A DNA stretch of 39,958 nucleotides from a virus, in IMG/VR virus record IMGVR_UViG_3300025128_000115, positions 1-39,958 of that record, one strand, 5' to 3'. This document shows, one piece after another, positions 15,443-22,493 of this stretch. The notes below the pieces were generated by a model. It saw only the letters and a program-made list of their open reading frames with translations, did not search any database and was not told the origin of the DNA. The position numbers and the translations under genes are program-made. The stretch's first letter is position 1. Every line of letters begins with the position of its first letter.

Positions 15443-17337
15443 CTCTTGCCAGAAGGCTGAACATCAAGTCGAGTGCTCCCTAGTCGCCACTTATAATCCT
15501 TGCGATCAGCAGTTGAATCATCGTCATCAGACTCAAAACGAAGCACAAACTGCCGACCTCTAGCTCTCACATAGCTTTGATTGGTAGTCGATGTTATCTG
15601 GTTTGTAGAGGATGTAGACAGGCTTTCCCCATTAAAATTCCTGTTTTTCAACACGATATTAACAGCTCCATTCGGAGATGTGCCTACTGCGTTGACAAAT
15701 TTAATGTCTGGAATGATTCTTTTAATAAAGGCAAACTGCTCACCATCGCCAAAATCTAGGTCTGCTGACTCGATATAAACATTATCCATTGGATCAGTGT
15801 CGTTGTTATAACCGTTTTCATGTTCATATAGATAATAAGCACTAGACGACACGCCAGTTGCTTGTGGTTTGTTTTGTATACCACTATCAACCCAAGCATG
15901 ACGAACCAGAGACCCTATTGACCAAAGGTTTTCTTCGTAATTATACATTGCGTAACGAGATATTTCTTTGGTGCCATCTTCTATAGAAGGATAGAAAAAC
16001 CATACTTCAGAGAACTCGGAGTTAAGAGCTACATGGCATTTGTGTGATTGTGACTGATCTAGGTCCAAAAACACATACTCTTGCACAGAGCATGGAATCT
16101 TCTGAACAGCACCATTATAAAAGTAAAAGCCTTGCTTGCTCATATAGAAAACTCCACTTGGAGCATTAACACAGGCTTTAGGACCTATCAAACCAGCGCC
16201 TTGATTAATTAAATTGATAGCAAAAGTCAATGGTGGTCCTATAAAATTCATTGAATACAGAGAAGTATCGGTCCAAATCAACACTTCTTGTCTCGCCTTT
16301 AATCCGCCAATAATAAGAGATCCACTAGATAGCCTAAGAGAACCAGCCGAATTGGTTGTTTTGGGTTCAAACTCCAATGAGTCTTCTTGATCTGAAAACG
16401 CTATAAACATAGGGTCAATAACGCCAGTTCTATCGTTGTTGGAATCTAACGGATCAGCGCCCAAGATAATTAAATGCCTGTCTGTTTCAGATGTAATGAC
16501 CTGTAAGCCAAGGGTTGGCACTTTGTTAGCACCAGAGATGCCACTCAAAGCCACTGCTCTTGTTGTTAAACCATTGTTTTCAACCCATTTATAGATCCCG
16601 CCAGCTCTGGGATTGATGATTAAATCTTCACCAAAGTTATCGTTAGTCCACAGCCTTAATTGGTTGGCATCGTTAAAAGATCCAGATGAGCCGAAGGTTC
16701 CAGAACCCCACGCATCAACACCCCAACCAGTGCCTTGCACATAATCATCTAGTCCGACATTAATCTGATAAGCGCCAACAACGCTGCCCCCGCCATTACC
16801 GCTATCACTACCATTAGCTGTAACTGTATCTCCGTCAGTGTCTTTAGCTTCAACAGTATAAACACTGGTACTGGTGATAGTGGCAATTTGATATTCCTGA
16901 TTAAGAACAGTTGCAGTAATTAAACCGCCTAGAGTAGCGGCACCACTAAAAGTAACAAAATCGTTTTTAACTGCTCCATGACTTGTATCAGTAACAGTAA
17001 TGGTAGCATCACCATTAGACGCTGAAAAAGTTACATCACCAGCAGATGTGGTAGCTCTTATTGGCGTAACATCGTTGTAAGTGCCACCAGCTTCAATATA
17101 ATATTTTAGAGTAGTGCCTATCCCAGTAAAGCGAGTCCCAGCTAAAGACACCCACTGGTGTAGAGCTCTTGCTATACCTAAGAAAGCAGTAGTCGAATAT
17201 TTAACCCAACCACCAATCTTCTCAGCTCTATTTTTTCTAAATCTAATGTAATTAGCATCAACCCAGCCACCTTCGTTGCTGTAGTCGGTTTCTTCTTTAT
17301 TGATACCAGCTTTGAAATTAAATTTTGCTAAAGGCAT
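15439..17337 (-). CDS. Tail hub/DNA-stabilisation protein (P22 gp10-like)
   Basis: A 632-residue protein. It opens with LAKFNFKAGINKEETDYSNEG and has VDANYIRFRKNRAEKIGGW, a phrase typical of P22 gp10-like proteins that plug the head-tail channel and hold packaged DNA. The rest is beta-rich with repeated strand patterns, compatible with a propeller-like hub; an inserted beta domain at about residues 100-185 (DGDATITVTDTSHGAVKND) resembles Ig-like inserts. Expected location is below the portal. The AAGGAG ribosome-binding site lies in the loop of a hairpin (17340-17363). The call rests on N-terminal motifs and gene order. Confidence 0.65.
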   Translation of the reverse strand: MPLAKFNFKAGINKEETDYSNEGGWVDANYIRFRKNRAEKIGGWVKYSTTAFLGIARALHQWVSLAGTRFTGIGTTLKYYIEAGGTYNDVTPIRATTSAGDVTFSASNGDATITVTDTSHGAVKNDFVTFSGAATLGGLITATVLNQEYQIATITSTSVYTVEAKDTDGDTVTANGSDSGNGGGSVVGAYQINVGLDDYVQGTGWGVDAWGSGTFGSSGSFNDANQLRLWTNDNFGEDLIINPRAGGIYKWVENNGLTTRAVALSGISGANKVPTLGLQVITSETDRHLIILGADPLDSNNDRTGVIDPMFIAFSDQEDSLEFEPKTTNSAGSLRLSSGSLIIGGLKARQEVLIWTDTSLYSMNFIGPPLTFAINLINQGAGLIGPKACVNAPSGVFYMSKQGFYFYNGAVQKIPCSVQEYVFLDLDQSQSHKCHVALNSEFSEVWFFYPSIEDGTKEISRYAMYNYEENLWSIGSLVRHAWVDSGIQNKPQATGVSSSAYYLYEHENGYNNDTDPMDNVYIESADLDFGDGEQFAFIKRIIPDIKFVNAVGTSPNGAVNIVLKNRNFNGESLSTSSTNQITSTTNQSYVRARGRQFVLRFESDDDDSTADRKDYKWRLGSTRLDVQPSGKR

Positions 17338-17339
17338 AA

Positions 17340-17363
17340 GTAAACTCCTTGATAAAAGTTTAC
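17340..17363 (-). promoter_or_regulatory. Hairpin holding the ribosome-binding site of the tail hub gene
   Basis: On the minus strand GTAAACT (17357-17363) pairs perfectly with AGTTTAC (17340-17346), leaving a 10-base loop that ends in AAGG. The Shine-Dalgarno AAGGAG straddles the loop and the 3' arm, so folding may limit initiation of the 632-residue gene. Confidence 0.45.
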
Positions 17364-17378
17364 CACAAAATTATTACA

Positions 17379-17804
17379 CTAAGCTAAACGAATAATAGCG
17401 CCTGTGGCTGTAGGGCTTGGGAATACAACCGTAAAGTCTCCAGCAGTGGATGTTTTGTCTCCACCAAAATCAATGGCACATAAGGCTTTATTGCTATTGG
17501 TTGAGTTATATAGCAAACAACCTCTAGCAGTAACAGTGGCTGTGCCAAATGTTAAGTCAGCAAAATCACAAACAGCAGTTGTTCCACTGGTAGCTGGGGT
17601 CACATTTGTCAATGCGGAACCGCCAGCGCTATAATTAGTACCACTTACTTCTTGTGAAGTTGAATACGCAGTAGTCGCAGCACCCATTGTTGCTGAACTT
17701 GTGTATAACGCTAATTTAATAGAGTCAGCTCCATTGGTTAGATTGTGACCCTCAACAAGAATCTCTTGTTTAAAACTTGTTGCTATTGCAGATGTAATTG
17801 CCAT
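17379..17804 (-). CDS. Beta-rich virion protein, possible tail or decoration subunit
   Basis: A 141-residue protein rich in Thr, Ser and Ala with alternating hydrophobic residues (KLALYTSSATMG, AVCDFADLTFGTATVTARG, GDFTVVFPSPTATGAIIRLA), consistent with a small beta-sandwich. Proteins of this composition next to tail genes are usually structural. No family is recognised with certainty. It lies 1 base downstream of the 94-residue gene. Confidence 0.55.
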   Translation of the reverse strand: MAITSAIATSFKQEILVEGHNLTNGADSIKLALYTSSATMGAATTAYSTSQEVSGTNYSAGGSALTNVTPATSGTTAVCDFADLTFGTATVTARGCLLYNSTNSNKALCAIDFGGDKTSTAGDFTVVFPSPTATGAIIRLA

Positions 17805-17805
17805 T

Positions 17806-18090
17806 TTAAAGCTCCTTAATAATCTTAGCCATGTCGCTGTGACCTTGGCTATTTAATAATCCTACAATAGTTACTCTATCAGATTCTATGGCACTTTTCA
17901 TACCATTTAATATTATGACATAAATATGCTTTTTAAACTGTAAAGCCTGTTCTCTTATATGAGGTGGTGCTTCGGCTGAAATATCGCAAATTTTATTGGT
18001 TATCATCTCAGCCCAAAACTCTGGGTCATGCCCTTTGTTTTGCGTTGTATGAACGCTGACTTGACCTAGTTGTATAAAGCTGTCTGTCAT
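17806..18090 (-). CDS. Conserved small phage protein of unknown function
   Basis: A 94-residue, mainly helical protein (HDPEFWAEMITNKICDIS, then PPHIREQALQFKKHIYVII). The ATG overlaps the previous stop as TAATG. The FWAEM...PPxIREQA pattern is familiar from marine phage genomes, where it is annotated only as conserved hypothetical; that recollection is unverified. Its place between adaptor and tail genes suggests an assembly role. Confidence 0.6.
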   Translation of the reverse strand: MTDSFIQLGQVSVHTTQNKGHDPEFWAEMITNKICDISAEAPPHIREQALQFKKHIYVIILNGMKSAIESDRVTIVGLLNSQGHSDMAKIIKEL

Positions 18091-18809
18091 TATCCTTTAT
18101 ATGGCTCTGGTGGAACAATCTCTTCTTGCAAAGTTAAATTGTATTCTGAAAGTGTAGACTCTATATCTTCATAAGGTGCAATAATCCACTTCTCTTCATG
18201 TGGTACTGCTACTAATGGTTTTGCTAACCTATGATAACCATACAATCGTTCAGTTGCTGGCACACAAGAATCGAGCACTGTTGAGCGTGGTGAAACACCC
18301 ACAGTAATACCATTCTCCATCAGCTTGCATAACCAAAACTCGACACAAGCTCTACCAGCTTCAGCAAAATGTAAATCACTTGAATAGGAAAAGTCTATGC
18401 CAAACAAGTCAATCGCTGCTACTTTATTGTATAGAGCAAAAGCAATAGCGTAAGCAACTGTGTTGTTAAAGTAAGCACACTTAGCAGAGTTAGCAACTTC
18501 AACCAACGGATACAGCACTGCATTAGGCACTCTTTTGTCTAGCTCACAGGTGTATATTGGTATCTTTAACTTAGGCAGAATCTTTTTCATTACCTTAGTT
18601 TGTTTACCAGCGTCATTGGTATCGAAAAAACGACTTGCTGGGTCCATCATAAACAAACGATCTAGGTTAAACACAGAAGCTGCTGAGTTAATGCCCCAGA
18701 CTTCATCCCAGTCTTTGCTGTTTTCTTTTGAGATCACATAGTCTATTTGAGATAAACCTAGACCTATTAAGGCAATTCGCTTGCCTTTGAGCGACTTAAT
18801 GGGCTTCAT
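18090..18809 (-). CDS. MptE/DUF115-like protein (sugar or nucleotide-binding fold)
   Basis: A 239-residue protein with a Rossmann-like opening, KGKRIALIGLGLSQIDYV, followed by WDEVWGINSAASVF, LDRLFMMDPASRF and YFNNTVAYAIAFALY, then IDLFGIDFSYS. This pattern resembles DUF115/MptE-like proteins, a group that includes proteins linked to flagellin or surface glycosylation. An unrelated nucleotide-binding enzyme is possible. It is unusual among structural genes and could modify virion proteins or mask the host surface. Start overlap is TAATG. The assignment is moderate at best. Confidence 0.45.
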   Translation of the reverse strand: MKPIKSLKGKRIALIGLGLSQIDYVISKENSKDWDEVWGINSAASVFNLDRLFMMDPASRFFDTNDAGKQTKVMKKILPKLKIPIYTCELDKRVPNAVLYPLVEVANSAKCAYFNNTVAYAIAFALYNKVAAIDLFGIDFSYSSDLHFAEAGRACVEFWLCKLMENGITVGVSPRSTVLDSCVPATERLYGYHRLAKPLVAVPHEEKWIIAPYEDIESTLSEYNLTLQEEIVPPEPYKG

Positions 18810-19456
18810 TACGAGATACCGAGTCTTAGACTATCGTATCTATATTCATCCCTAGTTTCTCTTCCTTCACTTAAATTCTTCATTCGAGCCACACTCTCCT
18901 TGAATCTTGCTTCAAAGTTGGCAATGATTTCTGGGGACTCTTTTAAAAAGATAGCTCCTTCTACTAAACTGCCATATAGCAACGCATCACTATAATCTGT
19001 TGAAAGAACTGTTGTTCCACTGTCACTACCACTTGTCAATGAAGCTGGTTTATATAAATAATGTAATTCACAAGTATAAGCTGAATCTGGAATTGGAGCA
19101 AGAGCGAAGGAACTTTGACTGAAAATAGAATAATATTTAGGCTGTCCTGTCACTGTCGTTGTTGGGCTATATTCTTTTAGAAAAGAAGCGTGTTTTAAAT
19201 CTAAATAGGTGTAGGTGTTACTACTAATGATAGCCAAGCTCATTGGCGCTAAAAAATCTGTTGGACAAGCTAGAAAACGATTATCAGTAGCAGTTTGACC
19301 TTGAACATTCTTTCTTTGCTCTGGTAATTGCACCATTTTCAATATGCGGTCTTCGGATTCAGTGATAAAAGTAGGCAACTGCGTAGTAAAAGTGCTCTCG
19401 CTAGACTCTAAGTAGTCTCCAATTGCTGTTTTCAATGTTGAATATGTAAAACTCAT
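18809..19456 (-). CDS. Head-tail adaptor/neck protein candidate
   Basis: A 215-residue protein with the layout common to phage adaptor proteins: an N-terminal helical domain (YSTLKTAIGDYLESSESTF, then LPTFITESEDRILKM), a beta-rich middle (FLACPTDFLAPMSL... YYSIFSQSSFALAPIP) and a C-terminal helix (ANFEARFKESVARMKN). Podovirus adaptors that sit under the portal share this plan. It overlaps its neighbours by a few bases on both sides. The 231-residue gene at 19770 has a similar plan, so the two may form successive rings. Confidence 0.6.
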   Translation of the reverse strand: MSFTYSTLKTAIGDYLESSESTFTTQLPTFITESEDRILKMVQLPEQRKNVQGQTATDNRFLACPTDFLAPMSLAIISSNTYTYLDLKHASFLKEYSPTTTVTGQPKYYSIFSQSSFALAPIPDSAYTCELHYLYKPASLTSGSDSGTTVLSTDYSDALLYGSLVEGAIFLKESPEIIANFEARFKESVARMKNLSEGRETRDEYRYDSLRLGIS

Positions 19457-19770
19457 GTTGTAGTAATGGTAACAGAGCCAATCTCACAATCAACTTCAAA
19501 AGTCGTTAGTTGAGCGCCTAGCTTTCCTAAACCTACATTGGTGTAAACTGTAAAAAAATTATTGTCGTCAGCAGTATCTGGTCTTGGGTTTTTTAATGCT
19601 TCTGCATCTGCTGTTGCTGGTCGAGGATTAAGCTGTGGATGTTTTGGACTCCATTGATCTGGACCAACAAGTAAGCCATTCCATGTCATCTTCATCTCAT
19701 CTAACTTATAGCGGAATCCTGTGATGTCACAGATTCCCCAAGCCTTTTGACCTGACGCATAAGTAGCCAT
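19453..19770 (-). CDS. Small virion-cluster protein with IGSVTITTT terminus
   Basis: A 105-residue protein. The N-terminal half reads WGICDITGFRYKLDEMKMTW, a phrase recurrent in marine phage head-tail clusters as I recall it, followed by a Pro/Asp-rich middle (NPRPDTADDNN). It ends IGSVTITTT, nearly the same as the 103-residue protein at 15131. It sits between two adaptor-like genes, so a connector or tail role is likely. Confidence 0.6.
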   Translation of the reverse strand: MATYASGQKAWGICDITGFRYKLDEMKMTWNGLLVGPDQWSPKHPQLNPRPATADAEALKNPRPDTADDNNFFTVYTNVGLGKLGAQLTTFEVDCEIGSVTITTT

Positions 19771-20465
19771 TAGGGTGTGTTATAACCTCTCAAGTCTGGG
19801 CTAACGCGAAAACTAGCTCTCTCCTCATCTTGAGTCATAGCCCTTAAAAATTCTTCTTCGTATAATTGTTTTAGCATTCCAGTTCTATCTGGAGCCTTTT
19901 TCAATGAGATATAATAGGCTAGACCAGCAGCTAAACATGGATAGAAACGATAAGGCATTTGCATGGTATTCGATCCGACATCAGCATCATCCATTCTGGT
20001 TAAAACATTCATATATATGGTATATGTGCTGGACTTATCTGGGGCTGGGAAAACAGTGATAGTAGGAGACAATTGCTTGTCCACCATAAACTGATTGGGC
20101 TTTCCTGTCGTGCTTTTGCTCGGATAAGATGAATATTCTGCCCTGCTGATTCTTGTCATAGGCAGATCAGTAATCACTGAATTAGTGGTTTCACGAATAA
20201 AAGCGTCTAATACATCAATTGGTGCTGTAGCATTCGTTGAATCTATATTGTAAACAGTAGTGTCTTCAACCATAGCGACAGTCTTTTGATTGACAGTCCA
20301 TTGATTCAAACCACGATTGGACCACTCAGCTAGTAAAAGATTAAGGCTTCTTTGTGCGGTTTTGAGGTCGTATCCAGTTCTAAGCTCTATACCACAGCGT
20401 TCAAAGGCTTCTTCAATAAACTCACCAACATCGGGTTCAAAGTTCTTGCTACCAGAGGTTGCCAT
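19770..20465 (-). CDS. Head-completion/tail adaptor protein (P22 gp4-like plan)
   Basis: A 231-residue protein that begins with a short disordered part, then VGEFIEEAFERCGIELRTGYDLKTAQ and a helix LNLLLAEWSNRGLNQW, as in proteins that attach below the portal ring in P22-like and T7-like phages. A beta domain follows (TISPTITVFPAPD-type strands), then helices with LPYR-like packing (MQMPYRFYPCLAAGLAYYIS). It probably bridges portal and tail. The ATG lies directly behind the stop of the 34-residue gene. The family call is by layout and gene order. Confidence 0.6.
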   Translation of the reverse strand: MATSGSKNFEPDVGEFIEEAFERCGIELRTGYDLKTAQRSLNLLLAEWSNRGLNQWTVNQKTVAMVEDTTVYNIDSTNATAPIDVLDAFIRETTNSVITDLPMTRISRAEYSSYPSKSTTGKPNQFMVDKQLSPTITVFPAPDKSSTYTIYMNVLTRMDDADVGSNTMQMPYRFYPCLAAGLAYYISLKKAPDRTGMLKQLYEEEFLRAMTQDEERASFRVSPDLRGYNTP

Positions 20466-20570
20466 TTATTTTCTCCTTTTTGCTTTTTTACCTACCTTTT
20501 TAGCGTATGCTTTAGCTTTTTTCTTACCAGCCTTTGTATATGCAAACTTCTTTTTACCGACTATTGGCAT
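20466..20570 (-). CDS. 34-residue lysine-rich mini-protein
   Basis: ATG 20570 to a TAA at 20466-20468, immediately followed by the next ATG. The product, MPIVGKKKFAYTKAGKKKAK plus a further Lys/Arg-rich tail, has about half basic residues. I recall similar tiny KKFAYTxxGKKxAKAY proteins in other marine phages. A nucleic-acid-binding or capsid-internal role is likely from charge; nothing more can be said. It is too short for routine gene finding. Confidence 0.65.
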   Translation of the reverse strand: MPIVGKKKFAYTKAGKKKAKAYAKKVGKKAKRRK

Positions 20571-20576
20571 AAAAAA

Positions 20577-20981
20577 TTAACCATATTTTTTGACTAATTT
20601 GAGTACAATCATATAGGTATCGCCACTGCCATGCCCCAATGTTGTAAAATCAAGATCACCAGTAACACCGCTTCCAGCGTTATTGGGTATTGCTGTAAAG
20701 TCATCGTAATATTCATCGCCAGTCGAATCAGAAGGAAGGTTGATAGCTAACACATTAGCAGTTGCATCAAAATCAATTTTGACACTCATGCCAACAGTTG
20801 CCCACCACACTCTGGCTATATCAACTGAGCTACAAGTTACACCAGCAGAATTTGAGCTTAATGCCGAAACATCTACCTTTTTTACAGCAGCTTCACCAGT
20901 GCCATCGCTGACATTGGTGAATTTCATAACAGCTATTCTTTCGCCATCTTGTATTGTTTGCGAAGTTACCGCGTCAGCCAT
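20577..20981 (-). CDS. Beta-rich virion protein, possible decoration subunit
   Basis: A 134-residue protein of alternating strands: GERIAVMKFTNVSDGTGE, VDIARVWWATVGMSVKIDF, ANVLAINLPSDS, then DTYMIVLKLVKKYG. No signal peptide or membrane segment. Proteins with this composition in the neck region of marine phages are usually structural. No family is recognised by name. It lies 10 bases downstream of the 293-residue gene. Confidence 0.55.
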   Translation of the reverse strand: MADAVTSQTIQDGERIAVMKFTNVSDGTGEAAVKKVDVSALSSNSAGVTCSSVDIARVWWATVGMSVKIDFDATANVLAINLPSDSTGDEYYDDFTAIPNNAGSGVTGDLDFTTLGHGSGDTYMIVLKLVKKYG

Positions 20982-20991
20982 AAATTACTCC

Positions 20992-21873
20992 TTACTCAAA
21001 GATGATTCTATTAATGGCTTGGTAGTGAACATCCAATGCTTCTGCTGCTCCAGCACCAGCTTCTATTCCAATATAAGGAATAAAGTCAATATCATCAGTC
21101 ATCGCTGCTGATTTTGTAGTGCCTTTAACTACTGCTGTACCACCAGTAGAGCCAGAAGTTGTAGTAATGTCATATTGTATGCCATTAACAAACATAGATA
21201 ATTTTCTATCAGAATCAATTTTTATTCTTAAATGATAAGTTGTGTTTGCAGCTACAGTAATAGGTAAAGCACTAATATAATCAGTACCACCTATGCTATG
21301 CACAAAATGAAGCAGTGTAAAATCAGTGAATGCTTCTGAGTTAGTCGCGTCAGTCTGGAACTTAAAATACGCTTGGTCCGCATCTGTGGCGACCAATTGA
21401 TCGTTGGTTAGCTTTAAACCAGCCCACCATTTTTGATTATCAATTGCATTCGTTGACACTGAGCACTCCCATTCTGTTTGGTTCTCAGAACCCCATAACA
21501 CTCCTGTCCAAGCTGTAAAAGCTGTGTCCAAGTGTGGCGCAATGATTGCCTGATCTTGGTCTGCACCAGCAGTTGTAATAGTCAGCCCAGCTCTTGTCGT
21601 ATCAAAAGTACATAGAGCAGTTGTCATATTGGTTCCTAGAACCTCAAAGTTTTTACTGGCAGCTCTTGCTACTTCAACAGTATATACTTGGTCAATGTCT
21701 GCATTGAGCGCTGGTCTTTTCTTAAAATATGATGATAGGTAGTAACGCCCAGTATTCTTGGTAGCATCGTTTAACTGTGATACATCGCTAATTTCACCAG
21801 TGCCTGAAGCCTTGCTAATGATGTCGAAACCATTTTCGGACCTAACTGGTCCACTAAATGTTGTGTTTGCCAT
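20992..21873 (-). CDS. Lectin-like (jelly-roll) virion surface protein
   Basis: A 293-residue protein with an AGGAG site before ATG 21873. After about 75 residues the sequence becomes strand-rich, and the segment TTYHLRIKIDSDRKLSMFVNG is the type of strand pair found in concanavalin/laminin-G-like sandwiches. The phrase WGSENQTEWECSVSTNAID fits an earlier strand of such a fold. It may decorate the capsid or form a surface spike. It is the first gene after the non-coding region, so it may be controlled by the promoter at 21967 and the leader hairpin TTATCG/CGATAA near 21909-21946. Confidence 0.5.
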   Translation of the reverse strand: MANTTFSGPVRSENGFDIISKASGTGEISDVSQLNDATKNTGRYYLSSYFKKRPALNADIDQVYTVEVARAASKNFEVLGTNMTTALCTFDTTRAGLTITTAGADQDQAIIAPHLDTAFTAWTGVLWGSENQTEWECSVSTNAIDNQKWWAGLKLTNDQLVATDADQAYFKFQTDATNSEAFTDFTLLHFVHSIGGTDYISALPITVAANTTYHLRIKIDSDRKLSMFVNGIQYDITTTSGSTGGTAVVKGTTKSAAMTDDIDFIPYIGIEAGAGAAEALDVHYQAINRIIFE

Positions 21874-21966
21874 AATTCTTTCTCCTGTGAAAAAATAAGT
21901 CTTATCGTCTCGGCTTGTCTGCTAGGTCAGTCGATAAAACAAAATATATTATCCTAGATAACATAA

Positions 21967-21975
21967 ACTATAGCA
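21967..21975 (-). promoter_or_regulatory. Putative extended -10 promoter for the lectin-like gene
   Basis: On the minus strand TGC-TATAGT (extended -10; TATAGT at 21967-21972) lies about 95 bases before ATG 21873. It could restart transcription after the capsid terminator. The -35 is not convincing, and the region is AT-rich, so this remains tentative. Confidence 0.35.
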
Positions 21976-21993
21976 TAAAAAAGGAGCGTGTCG

Positions 21994-22107
21994 TTAAGAA
22001 ATTAACTTAGGTCGAATCAACTTGGTTGTTTTGTAAACAACTTTGCCATCGCCCTCTTTAAAGACGATCTTTCTACCAAAGTCCCAAGTGCTATCTTCAC
22101 ATTTATT
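21994..22107 (-). pseudogene. Protein-like frame without a start codon
   Basis: Between two in-frame TAA codons lies a 37-codon frame that reads like a real protein end: CEDSTWDFGRKIVFKEGDGK followed by VVYKTTKLIRPKLIS. It has no ATG, GTG, or usable TTG at its beginning. An ATG in a shifted frame (22103-22101) begins immediately above it. It may be the 3' remnant of a truncated gene, a frameshifted mini-gene, or an exon of an interrupted gene. Confidence 0.4.
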
Positions 22108-22117
22108 TTAAACAAAA

Positions 22118-22353
22118 AAAATTAGAGGCGTTACCTTCCGGTCAACTATTCGCGAGTATGCCCATGGTTTTCTCAACTCTTAACTCTGCTCCTTACTAAC
22201 ACCACAGACTCGGACAAGTTTATTACTATGCGTGTTTTCAGTGGCTCGATCTTTTCAGACTCCACGATTTCTCATCGCTTCGGAAACTAAGGGACTGATA
22301 AATTATCAGCTATGCCTTTACCTCTAACTTTTTTCTGCTTTTTAAAGAACTCA
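22118..22353 (-). ncRNA. Candidate structured non-coding RNA of unknown class
   Basis: The minus strand from about 22353 to 22118 folds into a closed multi-branch structure. TTAGAGG (22321-22327) pairs with CCTCTAA (22122-22128), followed by eight U residues (22114-22121). Inside are: a hairpin CTGATA/TATCAG (22295-22309); a hairpin GTGG/CCAC plus TCT-GAAA-AGA (22241-22265); a helix AACACGCA with TGTGGTGTT (22198-22206 and 22229-22236, one bulge); and GTT(G)ACC-GGAA-GGTAAC (22130-22146). Two loops are GNRA tetraloops only when read on the minus strand. It is preceded by a consensus -10 and a terminator, so it looks independently transcribed. It is not tmRNA by its ends. It could also be a 5' leader of the next gene. 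Confidence 0.6.
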
Positions 22354-22359
22354 ATTAGT

Positions 22360-22387
22360 ATTATACATATTGTGCAAAAATGTGCAA
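22360..22387 (-). promoter_or_regulatory. Promoter of the candidate RNA
   Basis: On the minus strand a perfect TATAAT (22360-22365) lies 16 bases after TTGCAC (22382-22387). TTGCACA occurs twice, ten bases apart (22371-22377 and 22381-22387), one helical turn, in the -35 zone, which could be an activator site. The expected start is near 22353, and the position just after a strong terminator supports a real promoter. Confidence 0.6.
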
Positions 22388-22423
22388 CTATTTATACTAA
22401 TAAATTACATTTATTTTAGGAAT

Positions 22424-22454
22424 AAAAAAAAAGGGCTCTTCGTAGAGCCCTTTT
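22424..22454 (-). terminator. Strong intrinsic terminator after the capsid gene
   Basis: On the minus strand AAAAGGGCTCT-ACGA-AGAGCCCTTTT forms an 11-bp stem with a four-base loop, followed by a run of T (nine in all). It lies about 40 bases after the capsid stop. The A-run on the other side makes it potentially bidirectional. It separates the capsid transcript from the non-coding region. Confidence 0.9.
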
Positions 22455-22493
22455 AATATAATACTGAGTGATAAAGTGTATTACGACTTCAAA

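Noticed and set aside
22118-22353. tmRNA or tRNA-like gene
   Set aside because: No tRNA-like acceptor and T-arm ends, no CCA and no tag frame could be found; the closing helix is short and ends in a U-run.
22424-22454. Plus-strand terminator for early transcripts
   Set aside because: The stem is two-sided in principle, but no plus-strand gene precedes it; it fits the capsid gene on the minus strand.
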